Below are positions 12,290-24,475 of a stretch of 64,000 nt of DNA, piece after piece. The DNA is from Pararge aegeria. Its lineage: Eukaryota; Arthropoda; Insecta; Lepidoptera; Nymphalidae. The stretch covers positions 6,262,001 to 6,326,000 of the forward strand of contig NC_053187.1 in NCBI RefSeq assembly GCF_905163445.1. The letters are read 5' to 3'. A model generated the notes under the pieces. The model was not told the origin of the DNA. It made no database searches and saw nothing but the letters and a program-made list of their open reading frames with translations. Made by a program: the position numbers and the translations under genes. Each line of letters starts with the position of its first letter. Position 1 is the stretch's first letter.

Positions 12290-12473
12290 TTCAAATTTCT
12301 TTATTTGCTTAAAACATGACAAAATATTGTACATGTTTAGTCGCAGTCTACGACATGCAAATCTTAATTTACTATACATCACCACTCAATTGCAGATGTA
12401 TTAAAAATAATAAAAATTGTAATTATAAGAAAGTCATATGTACACTATGATAGAATTATAAGGTGCATTAGTG
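12290..12473. repeat. Probable retroelement tail into which the RTE copy inserted
   Basis: AAATTCAAATTTCTTTATTT opens the block, a motif that in Lepidoptera usually marks the 3' end of another LINE. AT-rich sequence of similar character resumes after the RTE copy at 14029-14260. Nesting is inferred from this; no duplicated target site was found. Confidence 0.35.
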
Positions 12474-14028
12474 GTATCATCATCATCATCATCATCTCAA
12501 CCAATTGACGTCCACTGCTGGACATAGGTCTTTTGTAGGGAGTTCCACAATGCACGGTCCTGGGCCGCTTGCCTCCAACGGCTCCCAGCTACTCGCCTGA
12601 TGTCATCTGTCCACCTCGTTTGGGGCCGACCTACGCTGCGTTTACCGGTGCGGGGTCGCCATTCCAGCACCTTAAGACCCCAACGTCCATCGGTTCTCCG
12701 AGCTATGTGCCCCGCCCATTGCCACTTCAGCTTCGCAACTCGCTGAGCTATGTCGGTAACACTAGTTCTTCTACGGATCTCCTCATTTCTGATTTGATCA
12801 CGTAGAGACACTCCTAACATAGCTCTCTCCATCGCCCGCTGAGTGACTCTGAGCCTTCTTATGAGGCCCATAGTTAGCGACCATGTCTCTGATCCGTAAG
12901 TCATCACTGGCAACACGCACTGTTCGAAGACTTTAGTCTTCAGGCACTGAGGGATTTTGGACGAGAAGATGTCACGAAGTTTCCCGAACGCTGCCCATCC
13001 AAGTTGGATTCGGCGGTTTACCTCTTTCTCGAAATTGGACCTACCTAACTGGATCGTGTGTCCTAGGTATATATACTCGTCTACAATTTCGAGTGCAGAG
13101 CTCCCAACAATTATTGGGTGGAGCGGAACATGAGCGTTAGACATAATTTTCGTCTTACTCATGTTCATACGAAGGCCCACCTGTTGAGAAACTCTGCTGA
13201 GGTCTTTGAGCATCGCATTAAGGTCTTCCAGAGTCTCTGCCATTATGACTACATCGTCGGCAAACCGAAGTTGAGTGATGTACTCGCCGTTAATGTTGAT
13301 GCCAAGCCCGTTCCAATCCAGAAGCTTAAAAACGTCCTCCAACGCAGCGGTAAACAGCTTCGGGGAGATAACATCTCCCTGTCGCACTCCTCGCTGCAGT
13401 TGGATCGGTTTCGTAGTCTGGTCCTGTATACGGACTGAAATAGTGGCGTTTTTGTACAAACACTTCAAAACTTCGATGTACCGGTAGTCAATTCGGCATC
13501 TCTGCAGTGACCTTAACACAGCCCAGGTTTCCACCGAATCAAATGCTTTCTCATAGTCCACAAACGCTAAGCAAAGTGGCCGGTTATACTCTTGAGTCTT
13601 CTGTATAACCTGCCGCAGCGTATGTATGTGGTCTATGGTACTGAAGCCCTTTCGGAAACCGGCTTGTTCAGGAGGCTGGAAGTCGTCGAACCTATTCGCG
13701 AGACGATTCGTAATGACTCTTGAGAACAACTTGTAGACATGGCTCAACAGCGAGATAGGTCTGTAGTTCTTCAGCAAGGTATTATCACCTTTTTTGAAGA
13801 ACAGAACAACCACGCTCCTGTGCCATGCCTCTGGCGTTGTGCCTTGATGAATGACGGAATTGAACAACCGCTGAAGGACTTTAAGTATCGGTTTTCCACC
13901 CGCTTTCAGGAGTTCTGCTGTGATTCCGTCATCACCCGGTGCCTTGTTGTTCTTAAGTTGTTTGAGAGCCATACTAATCTCGTAAAGGCTGACGTCCGGG
14001 ATATCTTCAGTGAAGTGTCGGGTATGTC
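12474..14028 (-). mobile_element. RTE-type non-LTR retrotransposon, 5'-truncated
   Basis: The element runs right to left. It ends in a (TCA)n run at 12474-12497, which is (TGA)n on the coding strand and the kind of simple-repeat tail RTE elements carry. It holds an uninterrupted reverse-transcriptase frame. On the minus strand the frame stays open upstream of its first ATG up to about 14024, with residues RHFTEDIPDVSLYEIS, and then meets a stop outside the element. The 5' break is therefore near 14028 and the endonuclease half is lost. Three decayed relatives lie at 22445-22880 (+), 53366-53600 (-) and 62784-62864 (+). Confidence 0.85.
12497..13972 (-). CDS. RTE reverse transcriptase, C-terminal half (491 codons, intact frame)
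   Basis: Encodes the reverse transcriptase of a LINE, which primes cDNA synthesis at nicked target DNA. Motifs in order: fingers region NNKAPGDDGITAELLKAGG near residue 8; YRPISLLSHVYKLFSRVI near 70; FVDYEKAFDSV with the first catalytic aspartate near 140; GVRQGDVISPKLF near 195; the catalytic FADD box in QLRFADDVVIMAE near 235; a LGHTI thumb motif near 305; and a C-terminal region with TYGSETWSL and GRPQTRWTDDIRR. A complete RTE polyprotein is roughly twice as long, with an apurinic-type endonuclease first, so this copy is truncated even though its remaining frame has no stop. The absence of frameshifts argues for fairly recent insertion. It is unlikely to be an active gene of the host. Confidence 0.85.
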   Translation of the reverse strand: MALKQLKNNKAPGDDGITAELLKAGGKPILKVLQRLFNSVIHQGTTPEAWHRSVVVLFFKKGDNTLLKNYRPISLLSHVYKLFSRVITNRLANRFDDFQPPEQAGFRKGFSTIDHIHTLRQVIQKTQEYNRPLCLAFVDYEKAFDSVETWAVLRSLQRCRIDYRYIEVLKCLYKNATISVRIQDQTTKPIQLQRGVRQGDVISPKLFTAALEDVFKLLDWNGLGININGEYITQLRFADDVVIMAETLEDLNAMLKDLSRVSQQVGLRMNMSKTKIMSNAHVPLHPIIVGSSALEIVDEYIYLGHTIQLGRSNFEKEVNRRIQLGWAAFGKLRDIFSSKIPQCLKTKVFEQCVLPVMTYGSETWSLTMGLIRRLRVTQRAMERAMLGVSLRDQIRNEEIRRRTSVTDIAQRVAKLKWQWAGHIARRTDGRWGLKVLEWRPRTGKRSVGRPQTRWTDDIRRVAGSRWRQAAQDRALWNSLQKTYVQQWTSIG

Positions 14029-14713
14029 ATAATCAAAAATGAGAAAAGAAAAAAAATGTCTGAATTAATGTTTCGTGGCAAAGACTGCTTTTACAGAATA
14101 ATAACACTTATCCAACAAACAAACGTGTAATTTAGATTTGAACTTCGAGAACGGTAACCCTTTTAAAGTTGTTGGTAATTTATTATAAATCATTATCATA
14201 CAATGATAACAACTTTTGAAACAGAGAAGAGCTGTTTACTTACGTATTTTTCGAAATCAGTTCGAAACCAGCATTTAAAAACCTTCGAAGTATCCTAAAA
14301 ACGCAGCTTCGCTGAGCATCGGATAAACTAGCTCAAATATGTTAATGGCATGTGACACAGAATATAAAATTAACTATCCCGTATTCAAGCGGCGCAGGTA
14401 AATGCATCAAAATTAATTAAGGTGGGCACAGACCGCCCGCGCGCTACCGTCCCGGCGGGGCGTCCCGTGACGACTTCATGCGGATTCCGGGAACCCGGGA
14501 CGAGGTGATGGGGCTTTAGTGAAACTAGCCAGATCTATCCTTGTACGACACAACGAGTTGTACGTGATCTCTTTCAATAGGTCTACTCTTAGTTTTATAA
14601 GAAGGTATATGTGTCTTATAGTAGGTACCCACTTGACATTGATGACTGTGTTTTTATGAGTGGATGTAGCGGGCTCCTCGGCAAGGGAAATCTGGGAATG
14701 TTTAATTTAATTT

Positions 14714-14930
14714 TTTCTCTGCTCTGGTGGGAGGCTTCGGCCGAGGCTATTTAAAACCCTACCGGCAAAGACGTGCCACCAAGCAATATAGCGTTCCATA
14801 GCGAAGTCGCATAGACACCAATAAGAGATTTTTTTAATTACCCTAATAGGTTAGCCAGCTAGTTAAACCACATCATCTCTTACCAGTAGGTGAGATAACA
14901 ATGAAGGGCTAACTGGTAGTTGAATAAAAA
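14714..14930 (+). mobile_element. SINE family 3, head-less copy
   Basis: CTCTGGTGGGAGGCTTCGGC, AAAGACGTGCCACCAAGCAA, then CAGTAGGTGAGATAACAATG and GAAGGGCTAACTGGTAGTTG before an A-rich tail. Box B is missing. Confidence 0.6.
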
Positions 14931-15593
14931 CTAAATGCAATATTTTATTTCTGTAGTCACTATACTTTTTAATTTAGTGACTGCAAGATTATGTAGATAT
15001 ATTAAAGAAGGTATTTTTATTTACTTTTAAAAACTGAAAACCTCAACATCCTCAATATCATCCTTAGCCCATCAAAGTCCTCTCTCATAAGAAAAAAGGA
15101 GTATTAGAGTTTTGACCACCTACGCTGATCCAATGCTGGTTAACAAGATTAAGAAAAAGCCACTGTCACAGTTAAAAAACAATTTAATTTACACAAGCAG
15201 TTTGAATTTGCATCTTCGACATTGCATTTTGGTCTGGTCACAGCATTAAATTAAAAACTTCTGTCTTACAAGTAAAAAGTGCCATAAAAATAGCATAAAT
15301 ACCTCGTTCGAAATTCGAAGTATTTCAAGTATGTATTTACTTTAAGACCACTTTTATAACGTTAACGTGACTCTATCAAGTGAGTTTAAAGTAAGATAGT
15401 AAGTAGGTAAATATCGTATATAAATATAGTATATAATTATCGTAGGTAAATATGGTATATCGATGTGCAAAACAATCGTACCTACTAAAAGAGTTTAATT
15501 TGTATTAATTTATTTGCTGCGCGCAACTAGGGCCTAAGAAACGCATAACATACATAAAATAATTTTCACTATATAAATAACAATATTTAGATC
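14931..15593. other. Gene-free AT-rich DNA with a LINE-tail fragment
   Basis: A short piece at about 15103-15142 (TATTAGAGTTTTGACCACCT then CGCTGATCCAATGCTGG) resembles the 3' tail found at 57890-57990. Around 15413-15465 there is a short degenerate repeat of GTAGGTAAATAT units. Otherwise nothing recognised. Confidence 0.35.
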
Positions 15594-15881
15594 ATCATCA
15601 TTATGAATCCATTACCAACCTACTACATGGCACTCTACTCTTAGAATGAGGAGGGTTTAGGCCGTAGTCTAACCACGCTGGCCAAGACTTGGCATGCCCT
15701 TGAGAACAATATGGAGAACTTTCAGGCATGCAGGTTTCTTAGCATGTTTTCCTTCACCGTTAAAGCGAATTATATTCAATTGCTTAAATTAAAAACGCAC
15801 ATCCCGAAAAGTCAAAGGTCCAGGGATCGAAATCGGTCTGCCCCGAAAAGGAAGCCTTACCTAGTAGGCCACCACCCCATA
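15594..15881 (-). mobile_element. SINE family 2, near full length, minus strand
   Basis: Starts at the left with (CATCAT)n and GAATCCATTACCAACC. It contains GCATGCAGGTTTCTTAGCAT and CCTTCACCGTTAAAGCGAAT and ends near the tRNA-like head CCTACTAGGTAAGGCTTCC (as read on the minus strand). Confidence 0.65.
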
Positions 15882-16174
15882 ATCTCAATCTTAAAATTAC
15901 TTACTTTATGATGTTGGTATAGTAACCATAAATATTATGATTTCCCTATGTCATCGGTAGACGCTTCAGGCCAAAAGTTCACACTAAGGAACAGGTCCTC
16001 GCAACAGGCCGGAACTTTTAAAATCGAAGATTTAACCTAACACAACAATAGACGTAGAATGTATTTATCATTTAAAAATATTAACAGGGTCGAGCTTTAG
16101 ATCTATGTTATAGAAAGCGCATGTTTTAGATATAAAAAGTAATAAACTATTTCAATATAAAAAAAACTCGTGAA

Positions 16175-16420
16175 TCCATTGACAGACGAAGCAGACGGCC
16201 CACCAGCCAGATGACTAATGGCCAGTGGAAAACCAGACTTTATAATCGGAGCTACATTCTACAAATTACCGCCCTGTATTCTTCAACCTCATGAGCCTGT
16301 AATTACACCAGCTAACACGCTCTTCAGACATATACAAAGCATTGAAACAGAAATAAGCATAGCCGTAGTACTTCCCCGGACTAGCTCTGTCTCAAAAACT
16401 ACTTAGACCAAACAAAAAGC
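16175..16420. repeat. Probable dispersed repeat, class unresolved
   Basis: GAAGCAGACGGCCCACCAGC, CAGATGACTAATGGCCAGTG and CTGTAATTACACCAGCTAAC are phrases I associate with a widespread lepidopteran repeat tail. It has no second copy in this window, so the call rests on memory. The 62-codon frame across it is not supported as a gene. Confidence 0.3.
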
Positions 16421-17130
16421 TCGGCTGCGACTACAAACAAACGCGTTTATATTGTTAAGTAAAGATTTCACGTTCCGCTCCAAAAACCCAGTTTAAACAT
16501 AGATCAAAGCGCCAAAATATTTTTATAGACCATAAAATTTTCAGAACAAAACAACAAATCATTGGGCAATTGTCTAAAAACAACAAAAACCATGGAGACG
16601 CACGGCATAGCGCCACAACAAACTAAGGAATATCGTACACATGTAAGTACTACGTGGGTTACTTAAACATTATTTTCTTTATGGCCAACTTAGGAACCTA
16701 ACTATTTTAATTGTCACCCATGTGTACCCATTTAATTCGTCCCACATCTTTCTTCTATCACACAACGAGACATCGTAATGTATTCGTAGGCTATTTACCT
16801 AACCCTAAATATCAACTAGCGGAACTGTAACCGTCCGTTAAACTTATAGCTTAACAATAGGTGTTAGACATTTTCTTAAAACTCTAAACATATGCATTAT
16901 CACTAACCATCCCATACATTTGCTATTACAGTTGATATTGGCAAGGCATTTCTCTTGTTTTAAAGTAAACATCTTAAACTTAACGGCTGAAATAATTTTA
17001 GTCACATCCTGTACAAAAATTTAAGTTAAAATCACACGTTAAGAGACTAAAATTTTTCCTTACATCTTGATATATTTGTTAAAGGACAACTACTTGTAGG
17101 TAAAAATATCGTCTTTTATAGAACAAACTA

Positions 17131-17306
17131 CTGTGTATCGGTACTAAGATAGCTGATGAATATTATTATGAATATAATACACATAAATTCTTATAGTATA
17201 CAAATAATCACCCAGACACTGGAAAACATTCACGTTCATCACACATGCATTTTCCAGCTATGAGGATCGGACCCAGAAAGCAGGGTCGCTGCCCACTGCG
17301 CCAGCC
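17131..17306 (-). mobile_element. SINE family 1, minus strand, partial
   Basis: Contains ATCACCCAGACACTGGAAAA, CATCACACATGCATTTTCCA and CAGGGTCGCTGCCCACTGCG. A few bases are lost at box B, and the 3' tail is missing. Confidence 0.65.
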
Positions 17307-17603
17307 TTAGCCGCTTTATGGTTACGTTGTCCACGGATGGCCTTACGCAGCGGGCGTACCCAAGGCGTACCTGTGCGAAGATAGTAACAAAGCTCTCCTC
17401 TATGAGTTATTGTAGCAACCCCTAAAGATATTTCATCGATTTTATTGTGGCACCAATGTCAACTCCGTCTCGACGAAGACTATAAAAGCGACAGTTTTTT
17501 GCGCTAGGCTTGTTGCAAACCGAATTTCGGATTTATGAAAGCACTTTTTAATATACTTACGATATTTTTACGATACTCTCGGGCAAGACACATCTTGTAT
17601 ACT

Positions 17604-17992
17604 TACTAATATATAAAGCTGGAGATTTTGTTTGTTTACTACTTGATGATCTCAGGAACTACTGGTCCGATTCGAAAAAATATTTCAGTGTTGGATAGCC
17701 AATTTATCGAGGAAGGCATACTCTATAGCCTTCCTCGACAAATGGGCTATCATCTTGCCAAGACTAATAGTAGGATAGCACAAATGAAGAATGTTTTAAA
17801 ATCGGGGTTTCTTTTTCCTTTTGAGATCTTTCGTGGCGTGCACTGCGTAAACGGTGAAAGTTTCGATAAAATCATGTACGACAAAATTGTAAACTTATAA
17901 AAATTCAAAAAAAAGTTCGCGTGTAAGTCAAACTTAAAAGATAAACTTTTAAGGTTGACTCATACGCGGACGAAGTCTCGAGTCAACCTAGT
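17604..17992 (+). mobile_element. Helitron-like element, second subfamily
   Basis: Starts TACTAATATATAAAGCTGG, contains ATCTCAGGAACTACTGGTCC and the GATAGCC...GAGGAAGGC block, and ends CCTAGT after GCGGACGAAGTC. Just inside the 3' end is a 10-bp stem (17952-17961 with 17980-17989). A related copy lies in opposite orientation at 59998-60486. No coding capacity; the 90-codon frame on it is a by-product. Confidence 0.5.
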
Positions 17993-19300
17993 AATATACA
18001 AAACCCACAAAAGCTCGCATGCATATGTTCTAACTTCCAACACGTAGAAGCTTCGCGAGATATTCTAACTGTGGGAAGGACGCATCCACTGAATCTTTTC
18101 CTTACAAGTTCATAAATTAGTTAAATCGAAAGTGTTATTTTAATTCCTTTTATAGTATAAAAAAACATTAATATCTACACACATTTTTTAAATCAATAAA
18201 AGTAATAAACTAATTGTATTTACGAAATCTTTTTATTAGTATTTTGTAATTAGCTGTCTTACAAATCCTGTGGGAATCTTTTGTTTCACTAGGTAGGATA
18301 AACATAGCCTATGTTACGTTCCGTCCTTTAAATGAAGTCTATGCCAAAAATCAAGTTGAATGCTTCCTTAGTTGGGCCTGAAGGAAGGACAAACAAACAC
18401 AATTTCGCATTTATAATATATATACATATATTTATATACATACATTTTAAAATTAAGATATTAATATTCATATACTTATTTACTATGGCTAATCCTAACT
18501 TAAACCTTGCGATAAAGATTTTGTGTTTGTCGTTTTAATATAGGGTAAAAAAGATGAGATATTCTAATCTAGCAGATATAAAATAATGATTTTTCTCTTA
18601 AAAATACAATAAACTCCTTTATTTGAACTTAAAAAAATAAGTATGGTTCGACTCATCATAAATACATAGATTTAACATGCTAATATCATAAATACGTTGA
18701 CATTCGTAAGTTGACTTGGCGTCCGAAAGCACCGAAAAAATGTCCACTTTTTGTTCATCCTAACAACTTAATAAAATTCAAATTCAATTTTTTTTTTTTT
18801 CTAGTTATAATAACGACGAATGTCCTAAAGAATTGACGCAGAAAATAATTACCACCATCTGAATGCCTGGTATTGAATCACATAAATTCGACTCAAGCGG
18901 TGTACTACAAAACTAAAATTGCTTGGAACTAAAGTTATTTAAGGGACGAATACATCATTTTCCTCTAAGCCTTTCCAACCTACAGCGTGGTAGTACTAGC
19001 CCTAAGGATTCTACACCAGACGGTAGTAATCACTTCTCTCAGTTGCAAATATACCCTCTATTTAAAAACGAAGTGAAATTCACCTTTGATAAACCCCAAA
19101 TCTTCATCTTTCAGAAGATTTTGTTATGATAGTTTTTAATGCTTCCAAAAGTTTTATCTAACATTACTATATAATAGTGGGTAATATTTATTTATTTAGT
19201 AGTTTTTTAAGAGAAACAAACAGTAGATACTATTACACATAAGAGTAATGCCGTATATCACATAAACCAACGAAGTATCCACAACTTAGTAAAAAAATAA
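17993..19300. other. Gene-free AT-rich DNA
   Basis: No exon supported. There is a low-complexity TATATACATATATTT stretch at 18413-18450. 19190-19290 is paralogous to 20745-20850 (ACACATAA..TAATGCCGTA, CATAAACCAACGAAGT, CCACAACTTAGT), so this is a dispersed repeat of unknown class. Confidence 0.35.
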
Positions 19301-19600
19301 CCGCCCCAGCACGGATAGCATGGGCAGGGGACAATTATATCCCCGGGGAAAGGATACAAATTTATCTTCTCCTACAGCCTTATCAACACTCGGAGTACCT
19401 TACGAACAATTGGAAATAATATCCAAATAATATATGTGAAATAATAAACGGGGGTAAACTGCTCCTATTCCATGTTCCCGTGCTTTAGCAGGTGGACAGT
19501 GGATATAATTTTTGTCTCCTGCCTTTACTAGCCCTGCTGGTGTAAGAACACCGTCCGAACTCCCCTTAAATAGTTTATTATACCTTTGAGCGACATTTGA
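19301..19600. repeat. Dispersed repeat 'D'
   Basis: ATATCCCCGGGGAAAGGATA, TTTGTCTCCTGCCTTTACTA and CCTGCTGGTGTAAGAAC correspond loosely to 49515-49735 (TATATCCCCAGACGAGGGAT, TTTCTCCTGCCCACACTAGT, CATGCTGGTGTGCTAC). Two copies of the same family; class unresolved. Confidence 0.4.
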
Positions 19601-19952
19601 ATTAGGTATAATCCTGAACTGCCCCGTTGGTCCAAAAAATTACCTGATCGCGTGATCCTGGGTGCGATATTACGGGTAGACACAAAAATTCTCTTGCTCG
19701 GGGCGTCTTCTGTATTTTTGGACACAATTCATTGCATCCAATAATGACTGAATGAGGATTCTGTAGGTTCTTTACTCTGTGGGGTCCATGTTATTATCAC
19801 AAACAAATAATAATCATTGAAGCTTCCTTAAACTTAAATGCCCTACCCCTATGCTATATAAGCAGTTAGTAACATTAACAGGCTAAGGATGACGATGTTT
19901 GATGATATTTCTTGATTCAGAAGTTCAGTTTGACGACCTGGTGCATTGGTCT

Positions 19953-20197
19953 TATAAGTGGGAGACCCTGTTCGTGGGGCTTTATGGGAATCGATAATTT
20001 CCAAATATTCACAGATCTGGCCTGGAGAGGCTTCGGTCGTGGCTAGTTACCACCCTACCGACAAAAATGTGCCGTCAAGCGTCTTAGCGTTCCGGTACGA
20101 TGCCGCGTGGAAACCAATTAGGTTGCCATACCCCAAGCAGGTTAGCCAGCTACCATATATACTGCAACGTAACTAACCACGTGAATAATGGAATAAA
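19953..20197 (+). mobile_element. SINE family 3
   Basis: GGGAGACCCTGTTCGTGGGG, GAGAGGCTTCGGTCGTGGCT, TAGTTACCACCCTACCGACA and GCGTTCCGGTACGATGCCGC are the family markers in plus orientation. The head is degraded. Confidence 0.65.
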
Positions 20198-22444
20198 AAA
20201 ATGTGGACACAAACAGACAGACGAATGGACAAAATACTAATTCACCCAAGTTAATCCTAATTATTGAAACACAAAATCAAATTACCAACTCATTCAATAT
20301 GAAATGAAACAGGAGAACTAAGTACCACACGTGAGCATGAAATCCTATTACACAAAACCAAAAGCCTTAGAGGCTTCAATAAAATCAGTTAACCCGTGCT
20401 CACCTGGCCTCCACTCTCCCACGAAGGATAAAAACTTTTATAAAGAAATAAATTATTACATTATGGCTTTTTGAAAGAGTCCACTGCTGCTGAGAAATGA
20501 CAATATTATTAAAAAGTACGCATCTTTGTCACACTATCTTTTTGTATTCAATATATTGTCGTCATAATAAATGCTGCCCTTTATGGATAGGGTATTGTGC
20601 TCTCCACCTTTGTAGACATTATTAAATATATTTTAAAGTGTTATATTAATGGTGGGCGTCGTACAGTACGATTTGATTTATTTTTTCGACGCGTGTTCTC
20701 ATCGGTCGCCTGATGTCCTTCAATCATTTAAAATTAATGGAATTATTTATTTAATTAGCTTTTCAAGGAAAACAAACAGTTCTATTACACATAAAATTAA
20801 TGCCGTATTTTTATATCACATAAACCAATGAAGTTTCCACAACTTAGTTATACATATAATTCGATAACATTAACCACAATTGTTTAGGAATAAATACCTA
20901 GCGAATATTACACAAAAAAGAAAAAAAAATTAATACAAAAACTTTAAAGCTTATAATACTTATTTTGCCATAATAAATTTTCTAAAAGTGCCAATTTTGA
21001 CATGAAAAATGTCCGTCTCACAATATTTGTTGTTGAAAGCATTGCACGCACGAAATTAATAGAATTATTTGTTCAAATTGAAAATCTGTAACATTAACGG
21101 TTATTTTAGAAAGCATTACCCTTTTGACTAGCTAATGACTTATGGCTAAATTAATAAAGAAACTCATGTAGCCTACGTTCAATACTTAACTCTATTTTTA
21201 ACAAAAATAATACTTTATTAATTCATCGATCTTTTGGCAACGCAAATCAATAAATAAATTATCAACGACTATCAGCAGAATTTTGAATCTTATTCGCCTA
21301 ACACTGAAATAAAAACATTAATATATTATTAACAGCTGTATTTACAAACAATAGTTTGATATCTGTAGGGGCATCCGAACGCACTACAAGGGCTCTTCAT
21401 ATAATATTTATTCTACAAATTGATTATAGAAAACAACACTGCGTTCGGCGATATCTATCAAAATTTGCAAGAACAGGGTATTCGGAGACTTCATAGCAAT
21501 GTTTGAAAGCATTATAATGGAAGAATCTAATAGTGAATTATTGGGATTTTCATACTTAAAAATTTCATATGTAGGTGCATTTACCCGTACATATTGATCG
21601 ATATTACAGTAAATATATTAGTAGGTAAGAAAGGTCTTAACCTACCTTTCTTGGCAGAACCTTTATTTATTATTCATTCCGATTGAAGATACTGTAGTCT
21701 GCACCAACTTAATTAATACAGTGACATCAATTCAAAGTTTAAACACATTCAAGTATAATTAATACTACTTACCTCACACACAACAATATTGAAAGGGATT
21801 AAAAAACTCATAAAAGACATCCAAACTCTTTCAACCTGTCACAAAGGTGTAAGTATAAAATACGCGAAAAATCGAGATATCAAATTCGTTGTTTTGAAAC
21901 ATGACCTCGCGCGTCGCAGGTACAATCTGTAGGTGTTATAAAATCAGTTTATTATATTCAAGTTCAATTTCTATACACTCAATACACAAGTGCCCACAAA
22001 CATTTTTTGCTTCGCCAAGAAGGTTATTTGTTATAAACCAAACTTTTATATTAAACAAGCTTTTGTCCACGGCTCCGTGTGCGTAAAAGGTTCTGTATTT
22101 ACACTGCGGGCTTAGTATGAGTTTCCATTTAAACTAACGCCACATCAACGTAAATGTATCTCCTAGTAAAATCTAACATTTTATAAATGGAGGACAAATG
22201 TAAAATTTGATAAGGCCATAAAAAAATTTTACATAGGAAGAAGTAAGAAATAAAGTGCTTTTTTTCTGTGCTAAAAGTTGTTAAGTCTCCCAAATTTTGA
22301 TGGTTATAATATGCACTCTTTCGGAAGCGGCGAATGTTTTTCTCTGCTTCCGTAAGAGTACTGTGCGTAAACGCATTTCCGAGTACAAATTAAAAACTCC
22401 CAAATATAAAGCCGCAGCACTCGGCGGCAGGGAGATCGATACAA
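20198..22444. other. Gene-free AT-rich DNA
   Basis: Apart from the repeat copy at 20745-20850, nothing recognised. Several 60-70 codon frames exist but none shows a domain, splice context or low-complexity-free composition that would support a gene. Confidence 0.35.
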
Positions 22445-22880
22445 CTCTCTATACATATTATGGTTCTGAAAAATGGTCGTTAACTATGGGCCTATCATAA
22501 GAAAGCTCAGAGTCACTCAGCGGGCGATGGAGAGAGCTATGCTCGGAGTATCTCTACGCGATCGAATCAGAAATGTCGAGATTGGTAGAAGAACGAGAGT
22601 TACCGACATAGCTCAACGAGTCGCGAAGCTTAAGTGGCAATGGGCCGGGCACATAGTACGGAGAAAGGATGGACGTTGGGGTCCCAAGATGCTGGAATGG
22701 CTGCCCTGAACTGGTAAGCGCAGCGTTTGTCGACCCCCAACTAGGTGGACAGACGTCATTAAGCGCGTCGGAGGTAGCCGCTGTATCCAAGCGGCACAGA
22801 ACCGTGGAATTTGGAACTCCCTACAAAAGATCTATGTCCAGCAGTGGACGTCTTTCGGTTGATATGATGATGATGATCTA
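22445..22880 (+). pseudogene. Decayed RTE 3' end
   Basis: Translated pieces YGSEKWSLTMGL, LRVTQRAMERAMLGVSLRD and VAKLKWQWAGHIVRRKDGRW match the C-terminal part of the RTE frame at 12497-13972 closely. A frame change falls near 22498 and a stop near 22708. The tail (GATGATGATGAT) follows the end of the frame. Confidence 0.85.
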
Positions 22881-24359
22881 TCTATACATATATTAATATT
22901 ATAATAGTAGGGATTCTTATAAGATCTTATAAAATTAAAATCCCATAGGATACGTGTTACCGGACTGTAGCTACATTACGACAAAGTATAGCAATCAATT
23001 GATCCCGGGTGCACGCGGTGGCAAAGCACGTCGCCTTCATTTGTTAAACGCCACGCGGTCCCATTTTATTATTTATTGACTTGAGCTACCTGCTTCACTT
23101 CTATTCACCGAAGGAATTGCAGCTAATCTACTAGTGCGCCTAGAAAATCGATTGCATATAGGTATATACTATTGGGATAGGTCCCAACCTGGGGAACAAT
23201 CAAATATAGATAAAGTAGCAGAATTCCATTTTGAATGAGTCGACTTAAAATAATAGTCGTATGTTGTCGCGGACTGTTTTGAAAACTTTAAAGAAACAAC
23301 CATTCCGACAATTCTAATAGTATATACGATACTTCCGTCGTTTGGCGTAACGTTTACCGTTCACGCATCGCACGCATCAGAATCTCTCAAAAAGGATATT
23401 TTTTGCAGTTTTTGCAACATTTCTCATTAATCATAGTAGCCATTGGTCGTAGAGTGATGTTATATTGCCATAATTGTTACTATCAATCCAAAAGAAGAAG
23501 TGAAGAATTATGTCCTTGATCTCCGACAATATTCATCAGATCTTCATAAAAATTAGACAATACATGCTTGGTAGTACACACTGTCAAATAAAAAAAGAAT
23601 TATTAAAATCGGTGCAAATATAACGGAGATATGAAGTAAATTGATAAAAGTTTTCATCCCATTTCCTGGAGGAAACTTATTGTTTATCGGGATAAAAAGT
23701 ATTCTATATGTTGAGCCGGGATATAAGCTACCACCATACCAAATTTTATTTAAATCCGTTGAGTAGTTTTCACGTGATGCCCGGACAGACATACAGACAA
23801 GATTAAATAAAAATCGGGTTTGGACTCAGTATCGATTATAAAGCATCCCCCGGTCAAAATTTTCTAAATATATTAAACGTACAGAAATCTTCCAGTTACA
23901 GTTTTATTATAAGTTACAGTTTTATTATAAGCTATAATTTATGGACATAATTAGTTAAGAGCTGGAGAGTGACCTTGGCTTTATTATTACAAGTTAATCC
24001 TTGAATTCAATTTCATCTGCTGCCTGATTTACTAACTTTTCCAACAGTTGCTAAGCGGTGGCCACCTGCATAAAAAAAGGGATGAGTTGACAACTAAGAT
24101 GCGTATAAGATTCGTATGAAGACGACGAAACTTTTTGGAAAAGTTATAGAAACGGACAGATGGTGATTCGCAATAGAATAAGCCATAAAAGCTGCTCTAT
24201 TTGAAGTTATGTGCTCAGCACCTTTTTGCCGAGTGTGGCTTTAGCGCCAAATGCCAATTCAGCATATCTTATAAGAATTTAGCTGCTGTCCTAAAATTTC
24301 ATAAGTCCAAGCAAACTTTATTGATATGCCAAATATATAAAAGTTACTAAAAGCCTTTG
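22881..24359. other. Gene-free DNA with repeat fragments
   Basis: 23590-23830 (CTTATTGTTTATCGGGATAA, CCATACCAAATTTTATTTAA, CCGTTGAGTAGTTTTCACGT) reads as a minus-strand fragment of a widespread lepidopteran non-autonomous element. A short direct duplication, AGTTACAGTTTTATTATAAG, lies at 23894-23931. No exon supported. Confidence 0.35.
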
Positions 24360-24475
24360 ACTGCAATCTCACCATGTGGTCAGTTTTGATAATCTAAGAT
24401 AGTAGCGGGCTGACCCGCTAATAGGTTCCTAAACCGCATAGTACCGGAACGACAAATCGCATGGCGGCACAACGA
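24360..24475 (-). mobile_element. SINE family 3 fragment
   Basis: GCAATCTCACCATGTGGTCA, GTAGCGGGCTGACCCGCTAA and CATAGTACCGGAACGACAAA in minus orientation. Confidence 0.55.

Noticed and set aside
17694..17751. 24-bp near-perfect hairpin (10-nt loop) resembling a microRNA precursor
   Set aside because: It lies inside a Helitron-like repeat. The GATAGCC..GAGGAAGGC word is part of that repeat's common body (related sequence at 59998-60486), so the fold is a property of the element, not evidence of a miRNA.
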